Counted from the first letter of the stretch, positions 26,001 through 41,240 are shown. The stretch is DNA of 64,000 bases from Ligula intestinalis (GCA_036362985.1 JAYGXS010000002.1:87742331-87806330); one strand, 5' to 3'. Made by a program: numbers and translations. Notes: generated by a model not told the origin, from the sequence alone.

Positions 26001-29000
26001 AATCTACAGGAGTCCATCTTCAAAAATACAGAAGCGGCCATCAAAAAGGGGGTAATTATAATGGCCATAGGCCAGTAAAATTTCAGAAATAATCAATTCG
26101 TCAAGGCTTTCGAAACAGCAATCAAAAAAGGTGGGGGAGGAGGGTAATTAGCTGTCAGTGGAGCCGGGGGCAATTATGGTGGTGTACAGTTATTAGCTAC
26201 CAGTGGAGCGGGGGCCATGAACAGCAATTAGTGAGGCGCCTTGTCACCCGGTAGAGGGTCCTGGAAACCCTGCCTCCTCTTCCGGCCGGTTCGTTGTGCA
26301 GTCCTCTTTGTTTGCCATTCCTCCGTTTGGTTCGGCTTTGTTCTGTTTTTATTTCACATAATGGCGGAAGACTTTGTAGGCAATGGGTAGGTCTAGATGC
26401 CTGTTGACAGAGTTGGCATCTGAGAACCATACCTCAAGCGTCAGCCTTTTGGATTTTGAGGTTCATCGGCCAACGATGGTCGCTCCTTGGAAATCGAAGT
26501 CATGGCCAGTCTCTGCGACGTGTGCTGCTGTTTAATTTGGAAAGTTGATTCAGCATGTCTATGTTTTTAGCAATTTATCATCAAGCGAGAACAATTGCAG
26601 GGATAATGAAAATTTTCAGCGATGATACCCATGTAAGCATTAAGGAAGTCAAGTGAAGCGAACGAACGTTTTCGATTAATTCATCATCAGGCAATACAGT
26701 AATATAAGGGAGGGTAGAGTTAACGAAAGTTTTAGGCAAACTGGCCGTCAACATGGTGCCTTTCCCTCGCCTGCACTTCTTCATTCCCGGCTTCGCCCCA
26801 CTGACGAGCGACTGCGTAAAAAATCTTTCGCAAATTTCGGCATTTTGCTTGAAATCCGAGCCCTAACGAATTTTAAGCAAAAGTATTTTAAGTTGTGGGT
26901 CTCATATACCCCTAGTTCCAGAACTTTGTCCTGTGGAAACGGTGGTTTTCGGGATTTGGGGTTTGAGGAAATAGGATAGGTAGGGAAGTAAGTTTGTAGA
27001 AATAAGTTTAGAGTGTGAAAATCACACAGTTGGGCAGGGTCAATAAGGCTTAATGACGGACATTGGGTCGATACTAATTAAGCCCTTCAGGTTGTCTACC
27101 GGAAACTAGCCAACTTCTCCAAAGGCCTACGCCAACGGGTGCTAGCAACAGCCGCAGTAGTGGCTATACGGCTAGCGAATCCATTGCTGTGATGTCAGAA
27201 GGCGCTAATACAAGCGCTTTCACTTCAGTGGCCGACGCCAGGTAGCGATTGTATTTGGCCCCACGCTCTGGTGACAGTCGCTCACACCGTGCAGTTGACA
27301 GTTATTATCACTTCAAGTACCTGACCCATGACAAACGCTCGCAACCTATTCTTATTTGCTCCCTCCCTACCCCCTCTCAAACCAAAGACCTCTACGCGCC
27401 GATCTGCCATGTGAGCGACGTGGAAACGACGAGTTTTAATCAAATGACTCTTAGTAACCCTGTCCAACTATAAGATTTTCAGTATCCCTGAAATTCTACT
27501 GACCTGATGATGGATTGCTGAAAAGACATGTTTTCCGAAGAAACTGTACTATATTTCCACTTGAAAGCCTGTTCTAAATAGCGTCTATAAGTTGTACTCA
27601 GCGCCAATTGAAATTCTTTTTAGTTTGAAGCCATTGCTTTCTCACTATTTCATTTTTAGCTTCTCATCAGATCGCTGTCACTTTTATGCTTATCTTGGCC
27701 AGGCATGTGAACAGAAATCTCGCAGTAGTACAGCTTGCCTCGCTGTAGGCTGCAGGAAGAATCCCATGCGCATGTTCTAACCCCTCAACAAAATCCTAAA
27801 CTTTACTCTGCTATATGCTCACTCTTGAAACATTTTAAGGAAACTGAAGTATTTTTTAACAACGTTATGCATACATGCATTTTTTATGTCAAAGTAGATA
27901 TCCTTCATGGACATGCACACAGTAGTGATGGAGGAGCCAGCAATAGCAGCAACCCTCCCCCCTTCCCGACACACAGAAAGGGATGCCACCGCCAGTTTAT
28001 CGCTCCGCAGCCTTCTTTGCCTGCGCGAATAGGAGAATTAGGCACCAGCCTTACTCCCTTCTCACTATGCTGTAACGCCGAGACCGAGCCACGGATGTCT
28101 GAATGTGTCAAGGTCACTTAAGCGCGGATTCCGGATAAGGATGGTATAACCGTTTGCAGTGAAGATTGCCGGTGCTCCTTCTTTCCCCACCGCTAACTTC
28201 GCTCCCCCCTTTACCGTAACCGTATCGCATCGTATGTATGCAGAAATGTCTTGCTTCGTCAGCATCTCTATGGTCCTTACCCGCATTTTTCTACAGCGCT
28301 GTGCTCCCCACCGGCGTTTACCTGATATTCCGTGACCAGTTCTCACTCCAAACAAATTTTTTGCATATAACCTTGGATTTGATATATATCGCTATCTTCT
28401 TTTCCCTTTATTACTTTCTCCGTATTTTACAATAGTAGACGGCTCGTGTCATCAACCGTATATTCTTCTTCATTCCTATCCATGGGTGGCTGAGGTGATT
28501 AACCATCCTGTTCGGTGTTACATCAGGAGAACATTACAAGTGCACTACACCTTTAGGTGTGTGCCAACCTCAACATCACTGGCCCGCAACAACGCGAACT
28601 GTGGTGATTGCGTTTAAAAGCGCCTCTTCTACACCTGTGGTCCTAGGCTACGCGGCTATGTCACGTTCTTCCTCATATCGACCTAAAACCCGACTGCTGA
28701 TGACCATGGCGGGTTTCATGTCACAACAAGGGCGTATCATGGTCGCATCTCCGGTTCTTGGGGGCGTTCTCGTGACTTTGAGGTCTCCTCGTCGAATGGC
28801 CCTTCGGATGTAGATATTACTCGATATGGGCCCCCTGGCTTGCCGCCAAAATTTATAGCGGTATATTGGTCCTACCTTTCACATACTTCTCCCTCGAGCG
28901 ACAGTTATTCTCCAGACAAAACGACAAAGGACATTACATTTCTGAATTCCGAGCCATGCCTTAGGAGTTTTTTACTGTCTGCTCTTCATGTTCAGTTACA

Positions 29001-32000
29001 CCTGCTGTCTCGTTCTAGCTGACATCACCACATCAGCAAGAATACATTTTAGTCCCAGCACCTGCCCCGTTTTCTTTTTCTTCCTCTTCCGGGGATGATG
29101 AGCACGATATTATATCTGGACCCCGAATATTTGCGCACATTAACAGTAGATTCACTGTCTCATGTTATGGTACCCGGAATTCGGAAATGAGTTTTCGATT
29201 GGAACATTTTCATTGCGGATGGTTGCAATAAAGACGATCGTACAGCCTTATCTCAACATATTTTGGACAGCACAAGATGCTGGCTTTTAACGAGCTTCTT
29301 TTTGACCGCCAAGAAACAGTGTGTATTATAAAAGATGACTACTTAACTAGTATACCTTTTTGTCATTAATTTCGACTGCCTTTATAGATTCCAATATATT
29401 TTTTTGGAAAACATGCGCGAAAAATTATTTTTGCACTCGTTTGGTGGCAAATTGCGCCTTCTTTAAATATTAAACCTAAAGAAAGGCTATCTTTTGGTTT
29501 TACAAAAAATTTCTAATAATGAGCTCTTTAACAATTGTGAGGTGTTCATTCGTAGAACATCGTAATCGTCAATTTTTTAATGCAGCCTTTACTGTAAAAA
29601 GCATGCTCCACATCTATTGCAATATTTTAGGAGAACTTTATGAGGCATTCCTCAATCTATAGGCAAAAACGTACATTTCCTTAAACAGGATGTACCCAGT
29701 GCGCAGTTTGTAAACCTTGAATTCCGGTTTAGTGGTCTCTATGTTTCAAAATTATTCAGCAATTTAGAAACTTTTTTAAAACCAAAAGATACCCTATCTT
29801 TAAATATACTATTTAAAGAATCCGTGATTTGCTACTAAACGAGTACATAAATATTTTTTTCGCGCATTTTTTCCAAAAAAATATATTGAAATCTATAAAG
29901 GCAGTGAAAATTAATGACAAAAAGGTTTGGTAGTTAAGTAGTCATTTTTTATAGTACACACTGTTTCTTGGCGGTCAAAAAGCAGCTCATTAAAAAGCCA
30001 GCATCTTGCGCTGCCCAAAATATGTTGAGATTAGGCTGTACGATCGTCTCTATTACAACCATCCGCAATTAATATGCACCAATCGAAAACTCATTTCAGA
30101 ATTCCGGGTGCCATTGCATGAGATAGTTAATCTACTGTAAGTGTATTACTTGGAACAAGTGAGTAGTCGTCTACAATTAGGTAAACGACTTTCTTTGATA
30201 TTTTCTGCTGTGTCGATGCATTTCTTAACTACTATGCACCAATTGGGAGTTAAAAAACGCTTGCCCATATTCCCCATAATAAACTTGACTTGAATTAAAA
30301 TTAGCGCCGTCTTAAGTAAGCGTTGAAACTGCATGCGAAAATATAGGTCACCTTCGTTTTCACACTTGCTAGTATGAAAGCAAAGAGGTAAGATCAGTAG
30401 CTAAGTCTATAAGCCTGCCCCTGAGCTCCTTGCACATGTAGCTTTGTGTAGACAATGGTGCTTCCCAATCAAATTCCAGCCGCCTCGACCCATCTCAGAC
30501 ATCTGCAACGCCCCATCTATCTATCTATCAAAATCATGCCGATGGACAAATATTGTAGTCTCCGTATCGAGCAAATGCAGCAGATAATAAGCCCTTAGCC
30601 ATTTATGTTCGCCTTCAAACTGACTGCCGCTATATCCACCTCAGTCAAATTAAATGACAGTTTTTTCCGGACCCAACGTATTCTTACTACGAAACAGTAG
30701 CACATATAATGTATGGCTATTATATTTCATTTTTTGCTAATATTTTACCTTTAAAGTCAGTTTTTTTCACTGAAAACAAATGCCTTATTTCGCACAATAC
30801 TGACCAAGCATAAGACCAAAACAAAGCCAAAAGTGGCTGCAAAGGAAGGGGGACTTGTTTTAGTTTTTTTCCTGCCTTCCAGGGTTTTGACGGCGCCTAA
30901 GATGTGCTTTACAAATAAACCTTAAACCTCTGCTACATGTGTGACGTGAGTCTGAGACTATCAAAGTTTTTCCTGGCTGAGAAGGCTGGCAGTTGGCACT
31001 TTACCAGACTACACCATCAACGCAGTGTGTGTATTGCATGTTTAGATGCTGTTGAGTGACTGGGAGGTGTAAATCCCTGGAGTCAAGGCAGCCAGGTAGT
31101 TTTGTGACACACGTAGCCGAGTTCGCCGGCCCTGTCAGTCACTGCGCCAAGTGATGATTGGTTGGTTGGTAGCCCTTGTTGGACCAGGGGTCCCCGCCGA
31201 ATTCCAAAGTAGCTGCAGTTGGGAGACGGAAAAAATCCGCGACCTCAGCCGGATTGAGCCAAAGATCCACGGAGGTGAATTGGGTGCCTGGCCGGGAACT
31301 GCAGGCGAAGAGATGCCGGCAGTCATGCGGCGAGACGCCGCAGTCGGGTATGGATGGGTCGAGCGTGTGTTGATACTGGCAAAGGAGCCTGCAGTAGCCA
31401 CTGCGTAGCTGCGCCAGGGCACAGCGAGTGACCCTCGGGAGCTGTTGCTCCGTGGCTGCAAGCGGAGGTTGATAGCCACCCAAAAGGACCGGGGGCGGGG
31501 GGTGGTAGCTGACTTTTGCGTCCACAACAACTCTCTGGTGAAGAAGCTGGAAACCCGTCTTGATTTCAGAGTCATCAACCGGTAGATCCGAGAGAGAAGA
31601 GGCGATAGTTGTCTTGTAGAGAGCTCGAATCGACGGCCGGAGGTTGCGGCTGGGCTCAGGAGAGTGGTCGACGTGGACGGTGACGGGAGGGGGGAGGGAG
31701 GAGATTGAAGTCGACGGCTCTGCGCATTTTCCCTACTACAATCAATCAGACGCGCTTAAAACTATCACGTTGCGCTAAAGCCGTGGCCTGGAAAGTTGCC
31801 AGCTGACGGAAACTCGGACAACACGTGCAGTCCAGAATGTGCGGTGGTGGTTGGTGAATCGGTTACGAAAGTCAGGCTGCGTAAGTTGGTCTTTGCGGCA
31901 CTGCCACTCAGCTAGAATCTGTGCCATTCTTTTAAATTGCTGTACTTTCGGGGTTTGCTGTCCCACAACACTGACGCCAGCGTCCTCTCCCCTCTTCAGT

Positions 32001-35000
32001 TTTCTTGACTTTGTCTTGACAACGGGTCCAGGCACGGAGTGGGGAGAGAGAGCGAAGCAGGTGCATCATAAGCCTACTTTCACTTTAACCCAGCGCAAGG
32101 CCCTGTCCCTGCGTCGAGCTGTTGTGGAACATCTCGAAAACGACGTTCGATTTATCAGTCAAAGATCTTCAGCGATTACACTAAAATTGAGGGCGTTTGG
32201 TGCCTTGTTTTATCTCTGAGAAAATTAATGTACAAACTGGGAAAAAAATCCTTCGAGGCATTTTTGGGGTATTTTCAGATTTCCTCCAAAAGGCACTTTG
32301 AATAATTAAGCTGGTTGATAACAGTAGCTTATGTAGGCCCCCCCATTAATCCTTACTTCCTGCACATTTTCCTATGAAAAAGGCGGTTATAGGGGTTTAT
32401 TGACGGGGAAATGGGGACACGCAGTGGAATGTACTTTGATATAGGCTAAATGCATTTTTATTTTACTGTATTTAGCAGTGTTGTTGATTTACATCTGTCG
32501 ATTTTCTAATCTCTATTATAGTTTAACTTATTGCAGAAAAACATGATTATTAAATTGCAGGTTGATGGAATTTCTCGAAAAATTGAAATAGTGGTTAGGA
32601 GGTCGTCTACTTCAACTTATCTGAGGTCCAACTTACCGTTCTGGAGTTAGATTAGTATAGTCGGCGGTGCGAAGCGCCGCGCAAACCTTCAATTTACATA
32701 CGGAACAACTTACTCCCAATGGCTACGAGAAGCAGCTTCGACTACATTTTTTTCTTTTAAACTTACTTCTAAAAAATTTCCTTCTCTGCCTATCCTATTT
32801 CCCCAGCCCCAAAAACTCTATAACCACCGCTTTGCAGGACAAATGCTGGGACAAGGGGTATATGAATAGGGCTACATAAGCTTCTTTTGCCTTACGTAGT
32901 TCATTCAATTGACTGCGCGTTGGCAGCTTGTGGATGTTACGCGATTATTCTGCAGTAGATGGTGGATTTCAGCTTAAATAGATTTCAAACCCAGAAATAT
33001 AGTTGAAGGTTGTGAACTGATTTCCTCAGAAACTAAAGAGCCAGCCAGAAGACTAGAGTTCGTGTACCAGGGAGACCGGCTGATGAGCCAAAATTCTCTG
33101 AACTGCGTCTTTGAGAAATACAAGATCTGCGACGAACACGTGTCTGGGCTTTTAACTAGCATCCTTTATTTCCTGTCCACAAGAGGGGATGGGGATTGGT
33201 TTCTTTTGTATATATGGGAGGTGTGCGTTTAAGCCAAAACACAGCCACCCTTGACTTTACGTCGGCGCAAGACACTCACAAATCGTCCCCTCTGTCGAGC
33301 ATACTGCTACGAAAGAAAACCAATTTCTTTTTCTTCTAATTCATGTCCGAGGACGTGCCTCTTCATTCCTATTTGGCGTAGACATATTTGGGGGATTGGC
33401 CCTTACGGACCATTTTATCGGACATGCTTTTTCCGCTGTGAATTGGGGCTCAGTCTTATGCCATCGCAGGCAGTCACATGGTCAACCCTCTCGTGCAGAT
33501 AATACAGAACCAACAACAACAAGGGAGGACGGAAAAGCCATGCATATTTTATAAGTCATCATCAGCTCACCGTTAGCACACCAGCCGACTAAATTAGTTA
33601 TGATTCTGGGTTTGAATCACAGGCGCACCACACTTTGCACTGATTATGAGAAACTACTAATGGTTGCTGTACACGAAATGATCCTTCCGGTTTACCTTGT
33701 GTTTCTCCGTACTCCATTAGCTGCATCTGAATTTTTTTGCTCACATTTTTACCCATGAACTGAAGAATGCATTGACGTTTGTTTCTTTCTAAAGTACTTG
33801 CTGTGATTTAATTGCCCATAGTCTTACCTGTGATCTGAGGTAAGAGTAAATTAAATGAATTTTCCAAAAATTATTCCTTAAGATATCCTTATTCAGGCAC
33901 ACAATAAATAAATCGGAACTTTAAAATGACTGGTTCATCAACTAGCTGGTTCAGGTTACTTTTATTGCAGGTGTGGTCTTACGTCAATCCCTATGGGATT
34001 TTTTTTAAAACAATTTGCGAAACGAAGCTCAGTGTGCAGAATTGGACGTCCTATAACTTCTTGTCTATCAGATGCTTACCTCCTGCTCAGTTTTAAACCT
34101 CAAAATTACCAGTTGTCTCTTGAAGCGGCTCATATGCGTACGTAGAAATATATGTATTTTCCATTATCTCCAGAATAAAGATAGGGTGCCGAACATAACG
34201 AAAAAAACGACTTACGCTTCCCTCAACGAGGGCATTAATAACGTTTCCTAGTGTTGAGAGGGACTTGTTGATCATTTTTGCTTCATCCAGTGTATTGCCT
34301 TCGGCGCCTGTCTTTGAAACCTTTTCGCTGCCTGCCAAATCCACCAAGTTAAGTCGCCCATCAAGCGCCTGTCCCGTATCCACGTTGCGCTGGCTGATTT
34401 GAACAATGAAGAGGCTGTGACTTCGTGAACTCTGTGCATTCATATCTGGTGTAAGGTCAAAATGAAGTCAAAGTCTAAGCGAGGGTGGACTGCATTATTA
34501 ACCTTCATGTCAGGACACAGTATGAGCAACAGAACTCTTTCAAATTATACAGTTCTGACGTTGATCGAGAAGTAATTCATTCTGTCCGTATCCACGGTTT
34601 CAAGTATAACAAAGGGACAAATTCCTTAGTCGAGCTATCAGTGTCACTTGTAAGGCCTAGGTGGAGTTAATGATTGTACACAATGCACTGCAAAAAAACT
34701 GAATTGGATTTTAAAGTTGCAAAAGTCTCCATCAGAGAATTGAGAAGAGCATTTGACGGGCAAAAGTAGCCTGCGATAAATTCGTGTCAAGCCATCACAT
34801 TTATATGAAGAGGGGTATATGTTAACATACGGGCAATTGTGTTCATCATTACAGGTAAATTAGTCATGGGTATAGGGGGTTGGGGTTGATATTACTTGGC
34901 TGGTCACGAGACAATGAAGGTTTTTAAATCCGGACAGGGGGGCGGGTTGGAAGGGAAGAAAGCGCAGAAGGATGCAGGCAGTTATGTAACCGTAGGCCAT

Positions 35001-38000
35001 GCCATGCTCGGGGCTTGCAGGAGGTTCCTTTGCGCGCACAAAACCGACTTTCTCAACCGGATCGCAGTTGCTGCTGCTGTTGCTAGCAATCGCTGACCCA
35101 GGGTCCTTCGCTAATGCCTGCTTTTGATCAAACTTCGTTGTTTTGCTTGAAAGACCTCCTGCAGTTTTGCGTTTGACTCGTAAATGTACGTGTTGCAATG
35201 CACCTGTATACCCCATGGATTTTCCATTGGGTAAAAGATAAAATGCGGGCAAAGCTTCTGACTAAAGGAGCATCAACAGTGCCATTTCTGCCCACATGGT
35301 TGACTCCGGATATCGTGTTGGCCCCAACGAAGCCTCTAAGGCAACTTAAAATGATATCGCCAAAGTACCCAAAGTCCCTGGGTCAGCGTTTGCTAGCAAC
35401 AGTAGACGCAACCACGATCCGGTTGAGAAAGACGGTTTTGTGCGCGCAAGCCCCGAGCTTGGCATGGCCAACGATAACATAACTGCCTGCATGCTTCAGC
35501 GCTTTCTCCCCTTTCCACCTCCCCCCGGTCCGGATTCAACAAACCCTCATTGTCTCGTGACTAGCCAAGTACTTTTAATCCCAACCCTAACCCCCTCCCC
35601 CCTATTCCCATGACAAAGTAAACTGTAATTATGAACGCAATTGCCCGTATGTTAACTTTTGCCCCCTCTTCGTATAAATGAAATGGCTTGAGAAGCTACG
35701 TTTGCTCGCTAAATACTCTTCTGGATTGGATGTACAATGTTCCTAGTGGATCATATTCCTATATTCTACATTGACTACCTCTGTATGTATAGCCTAACTG
35801 ATACTTAGTTGCCAGCCGGTAGCTCGATGTCAATGACAAAGCTTACAATGCAAAGATCGACGCATCAGCCAGTTTCAGGATAAAAAAAATAATATAAGTT
35901 ACACCCACGTAGCTTCGAGTTTGCTAAAACAAGGCGAAAGTTCGTCATACCCTATTTACGCGGTTACGTATAAAAACACTCGAGGCGATGCATACTTCGT
36001 ATAATTTCGCGTGACAGCAGGATGTCTGCAATTTGAATTATAGCTTACTGATGCAAGCTTTCGTTCTCACTTCACCAAACGTACGCGGACACGTCTTTTC
36101 AGTTTGAGTTTAGCCAGTGTTTCAGAAAACCGTACCTGATTGGGGCTCTGCAGCAAAACTCTGTGCATGCGTTTTTTGTAGTTACCAAACTGGTCGTTTA
36201 CCAAAATCCCCTTTGGACGACCTGGCCTCTACTCCGGTTCGACGGCCTGTGTCGCGCGGATATCTGCCTCCGGCGTAGCAACAAATTGACCTTGAATGAC
36301 ATTATGGACCACTGCGATTGGCTGCGGGCGTGCGCGCCACCATCCACACACCTCGCGTCGTGGTCGACACCAAGGTTCGATGCAAGGCATGGCCAAAACT
36401 TTCTGCCGTTGAACTCTGAGCTGTTGGCGGTTTAAGGACTGTCCTAATGACACTGTTTCATGCAAATGTGGTCCAGGAATCTTTACATTTTCAAGCATCA
36501 CAGTACTTCCGTCAACAATGGCATGCACGTGTTTAGGCGGTGAGGCTATGATTGCACGCGTTTTCAATGCATCTACGGTGGTGGAGTCCAGTCCAGGTGA
36601 CTGATAGGCACACAAGTAGCAATTTGATATTTCAGCATGCCTGTGCCTACACAGGGGAGAGGCTTCAAGTATTCGTCCAAGAATAAAACGGTCCTAATTT
36701 ACTACGCCGTTAAACATGAAGGCAAAGTTAGTTTAGGTATGGCACCTCATATTCCCCTAGTCCCAGCATTTTTACCTATGGCAACGGTGGTTGTAGGGAG
36801 TTTTGGAGATGAGGAGTAGGATGGACAGTGAAGGAAATTTGTAGAAGTTAGTGTAGAGTGGAAACATGTAGTTGAATTTGTTTCGAGCGGCCGCTAGGAG
36901 TGAGTTGTTCCACATGAAAATTGGTGGTGTGCGCAGCGCATCGCGCCGCGGACTACACTTATGTAACTCCGGAACGGTAGGTTGAAGTAGACGACCTCTC
37001 AACCACGATTTCTATTTTTTTCAGGTATTTCGAGAAACCTGCGTTTTAATAGTTAGGCTTTTCCGCAATTCCTTAAGAGATTATACAGATTAGGAAAAGC
37101 TACAGATATAAATCAACAACATTTCTAAATACAATAAAATAAAAATACAAATAGCTGTTATTAACGCATAATTCACCGCCTATCCAAATTCAAAACTCAT
37201 AAAACCCCTATAACAACAGTTTCTGTAGGACAAAGTGCTGGGACTAGGGGTATATGAGGTGCACTAATTAGACTTTTGTTGCCAACATGTGTTTGGGGTT
37301 GCGTTAATCACGGTTTATTCACCTTAAACGACATCCGGAAAATTACGTTCTACAAGTAATAAGGCTTAAACAAATCTGGTTTGTCCTTTGTAATGACCAA
37401 ATCAATCCAATTCTTGCACTATCTTCCTTTAAATAGTCAAGTGGGATAGAATCCTCGTCGTAAAGACTTTGTGGGCAATGTGGGACGAAAACGATCCAAC
37501 ACACTTACTCAATAATCATAACGTGAGACAAATGATTAACATAATCCTCAGGATCCCCGTTGCCTACGAAAAACTTACTGATAATCTTATCTGTATAAAC
37601 GTATACATGCTGGAGAAAAATCAACCAAAACATTGAAAAACTAGAAGATACCATCGAGAAAAAATAAATGGCTGTTGCGAGCCATTAAACAATTACTTGT
37701 AAAAGAGACGTGTCTGTTCATTTTTCCTTCCTCCAGGGCACTAATGGCATCATCGTAGGATCCAACAAAACGTTCTGTTAAGCCCTGAGCATTCAAAAAA
37801 CTCTCATTATCTTTAAGATTTGTACAACGGCCCACAGTAGGACCCGGGGGTTACCTTTACGTAGGGCACATGATTTTTATCCTCGTTCACAGGCAAATTG
37901 TCCTTCTCGGCTTTTAAGTGCACGCTAAAGAGAAGTCCGAACGGGCAACTTACGATCAAAAAGGTCTTTTATTTTCTCCATATACAGTTCCATGTAGGAG

Positions 38001-39342
38001 ACCTGATTGTGGATAGAGTTTCTACTTCATCTCTTGCTGGTTCTCACCTTTATCAAGAATTCTATGTTGCCTTCCATAGAAGTTATTCGCATGAATATTT
38101 CATCCAAAATTCGCGGTATAATTCCCATGTTTTCGGGACTTTTGAGGTCTCCCTGGAGTAAAAACGCAAATTTCACAAACGTTAGTTTAAAGTCTGTTGG
38201 TGTGAATGAAATTGCGTAGTGGCACATATTCTGTGCCAATAGAAGATAAAACGGCTTAATGCCATTCGCTGCGGCCACCATGGACCACGACCTGATATGG
38301 AGCAGTGAAAGTTACCTCCCTGACTTTGTTGGCACCAAATTTAATAAATACGAGTTTTTTACCGCTCAAATGAGTTACGTCCCAAAATAACATTGGGAGT
38401 AAACTTTTTGGTTGCATTCGATATGGCGAAGGTTCGCCCACCTGGGCATGAGTTTAACTGATTGACGATGGATCAACAAACAATGAGTTATGAGAGAAGG
38501 TAATGTGCTGGAGCATGGCTGGCTGAAATATTCTTAGAAAGGAAGACTGTATGCTGAATTGAATTTTTGCTTGAAGGCCAAAGAATATTACCGTCAACAA
38601 AAAATAAAAAAATTTTACACACGCAACGCCGGCTTCATAAACATGATAGCGGTCGCTTCTGCTGTTGCTAGCAGGTGCTGACCCAGGCGCACGAGTCGGC
38701 GCCTATCTAAAGGAATGACGGAACGCCTCCCGATATGGCTGCGAAAAGGTGAAGTCAGGAGCACAAGCAGCTCTAGTCAGGCGCACATGGTTGATTCCGG
38801 ACATCGGTTGGATACTAACGAAGCCTTCCGAGTGATCTTCAAGGTCCCACCAAATTATCCAAATTCCCTGGGTCAGCGCCTGTTAGCAACGGCAGAATCG
38901 ACCGCTCTCAGGTTGATGAAACCGGCATTGTGTGCGCAAAAGAATTTTGTAAGATCTTCGCATCTGGCGTGGCCCGCAGTTGCTTATAGGTATGCACTCA
39001 TTCGCGCCCTTCCCTACACCATGCCCTCTCCGCGCAACTATTCTTCTCTCATCGACCTCTTCCCCCGATTCCCACGACTCTCCTGTAAGACACGACGATT
39101 ATTTTTGACCGCTCGTTCAACTTGTACCCCCTCCCATACAGATGTATTGGCCTAAAAATAAATTACCGAAAGTATACGCACGCTCACCAAATTAGTCGTC
39201 TGAATTCTCTGAAGGGAATTTTCACAACTACAAAACAAATGAAACGTTCACATTCGTAAAAAGAATGACTTTGTTGAACGGATAAGTTATATAAAGGACA
39301 GCTATCGAATCCTCCTCCTCCTCCTCCTCCTCCTCCTCCTCC

Positions 39343-39388
<46 letters not shown>

Positions 39389-41193
39389 CATCATCAACTT
39401 CATCGTCCCCACCACCACCACCACCACAACCGTCGCCTCCGACAAGCTCCACCATGTGCTCCACAGGACGCTATATGAGACTGTACCTAAACGTGACACT
39501 GCGCCCCCACATTTAGCATTTGCTATGGGAACGCAACTCGAATAATGCCTGTCATGTCTTGATCTGACCCCCGTTTTGGTCCAGCGCATTTACCACGCGG
39601 CCCGTTTAGGGGGCACAGGTGTAACACAAGAACACACACTTCAGCTTTCATCTATTGACCTATCCGAGTGTCATCATAGTTCCATGTAGGTCGCATCGGA
39701 GATACGTTAATTGTAAACATAGACAATTTGGAAGCTGCACGATCAACCGTTTATTTATAGCCAGTAGATATCCCAGCGATTGGCAAAATGGACAGGCTTC
39801 CTTGTGTATTAATGATTAAGTGGAATCCCCAAGACCTGCATTATCAGCTTACACATTTTGGGCAGTTACCGCGTTTTTTCGTCCCTCACGTGCCTGTACA
39901 GGGAGTCAAGACAGGGTGAAGAAGACCGGAGGCAGGGTTATCCGCTGGTGACACCTACGCACACACAGTATTTTAGATTGCCGTGGCCCGATCAGGTAGG
40001 AATCACGTGCGGGTGAGTGGCATGGCGTGGCGTGCGCCTTCGCGTCCCGCCATTCACCCCATGTTCGGCATTTGTTATGGGAACGCAACCTGAATGACGC
40101 CTCTCATGCCCTGATCCAACCCCTGCACCTGCGCGTAAAACTACGCCCCCAGTGTTTAGCATTTGTTATGGGAGCGCAACTCGAGGAACGCCTGCCGTAC
40201 CTTGATATGTCCTCCATGCTTTTCCTGCGCAGTGAACACGCGGTCCGTTTAGGGGACAACCCAACACCAACATCCTCGTCACAGGTTGGGCTTTGTGATA
40301 AGGCGCACTTTTTGTCAAAACATATGATGCGATTAAATGGAAAAATAAGGCTGTGGCAAGCAGAGAACGTGCATTTATATCTCCATAATGGTGCTGAACT
40401 GTTGGGGGAGGAAGCCAACTAAAGTGTAAATTAATCCTCTCACAATGCACCAATTTACCTTTTAGTAAAGAGGCTGTTAATTTAGAGGTACACAAAGCGT
40501 ATGCCGATAAAACTCAAAAACGACCAGGCAGTAGGCAGAATTAGCAGAAGATGGGATCAACGGAACAAGATCTGGCCATATTTTCAAGTTTAACGACGCC
40601 GAAATCCTTTCAAGAGGTGACAACTGCGTGAGCTGCGAGGGGCCCGATCCTGGTTCCCACGCCCCAAGTCCATCAACAAGCGAAACTATTTGGCGTTCCC
40701 ATACTGCGTACCAAGCCATTGCCTGAGTAGGAAAATTAGTCACGTGGGAAGGGCTGGACCCAGCAACAACTCTGACAACAGCGTGCATAATTGTCGCACA
40801 ATTACTTAGCCCGCATCCAACACGGACAACAAAATCGCGACAGTTAATGACTTAAAAGTAAACGGTCAAGCTATCACCGCACCAATTAGGACCTCAAGCG
40901 GTGGTTACAAGAGCGCATAATTATAGGACGCATGCGGACCGCCGCTACGAATTATGAATACCACGCAATCTGTACAGGAACGGTACAGATCATTCTACGA
41001 TAACCCATGATCAAGGATTCTTTACAAAATCTGAAACATCAAGAAAATAAAATTGCAGTCATCGCATCTTCTTCTTCGTCAAGATTGCTTCCTGGAATTT
41101 GTATATTCGTTTCTATCGGTAGTAAACTAGAGGCTGAAAAGCATGAGGAGGCAAAAGTAAATAGAAATGTCCCTCACATCATCATCATCACAG

Positions 41194-41240
<47 letters not shown>

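Noticed and set aside
39228..39589. Minus frames rich in D, E, M and R
   Set aside because: They are translations of the CTC/CAT/ACC microsatellite.
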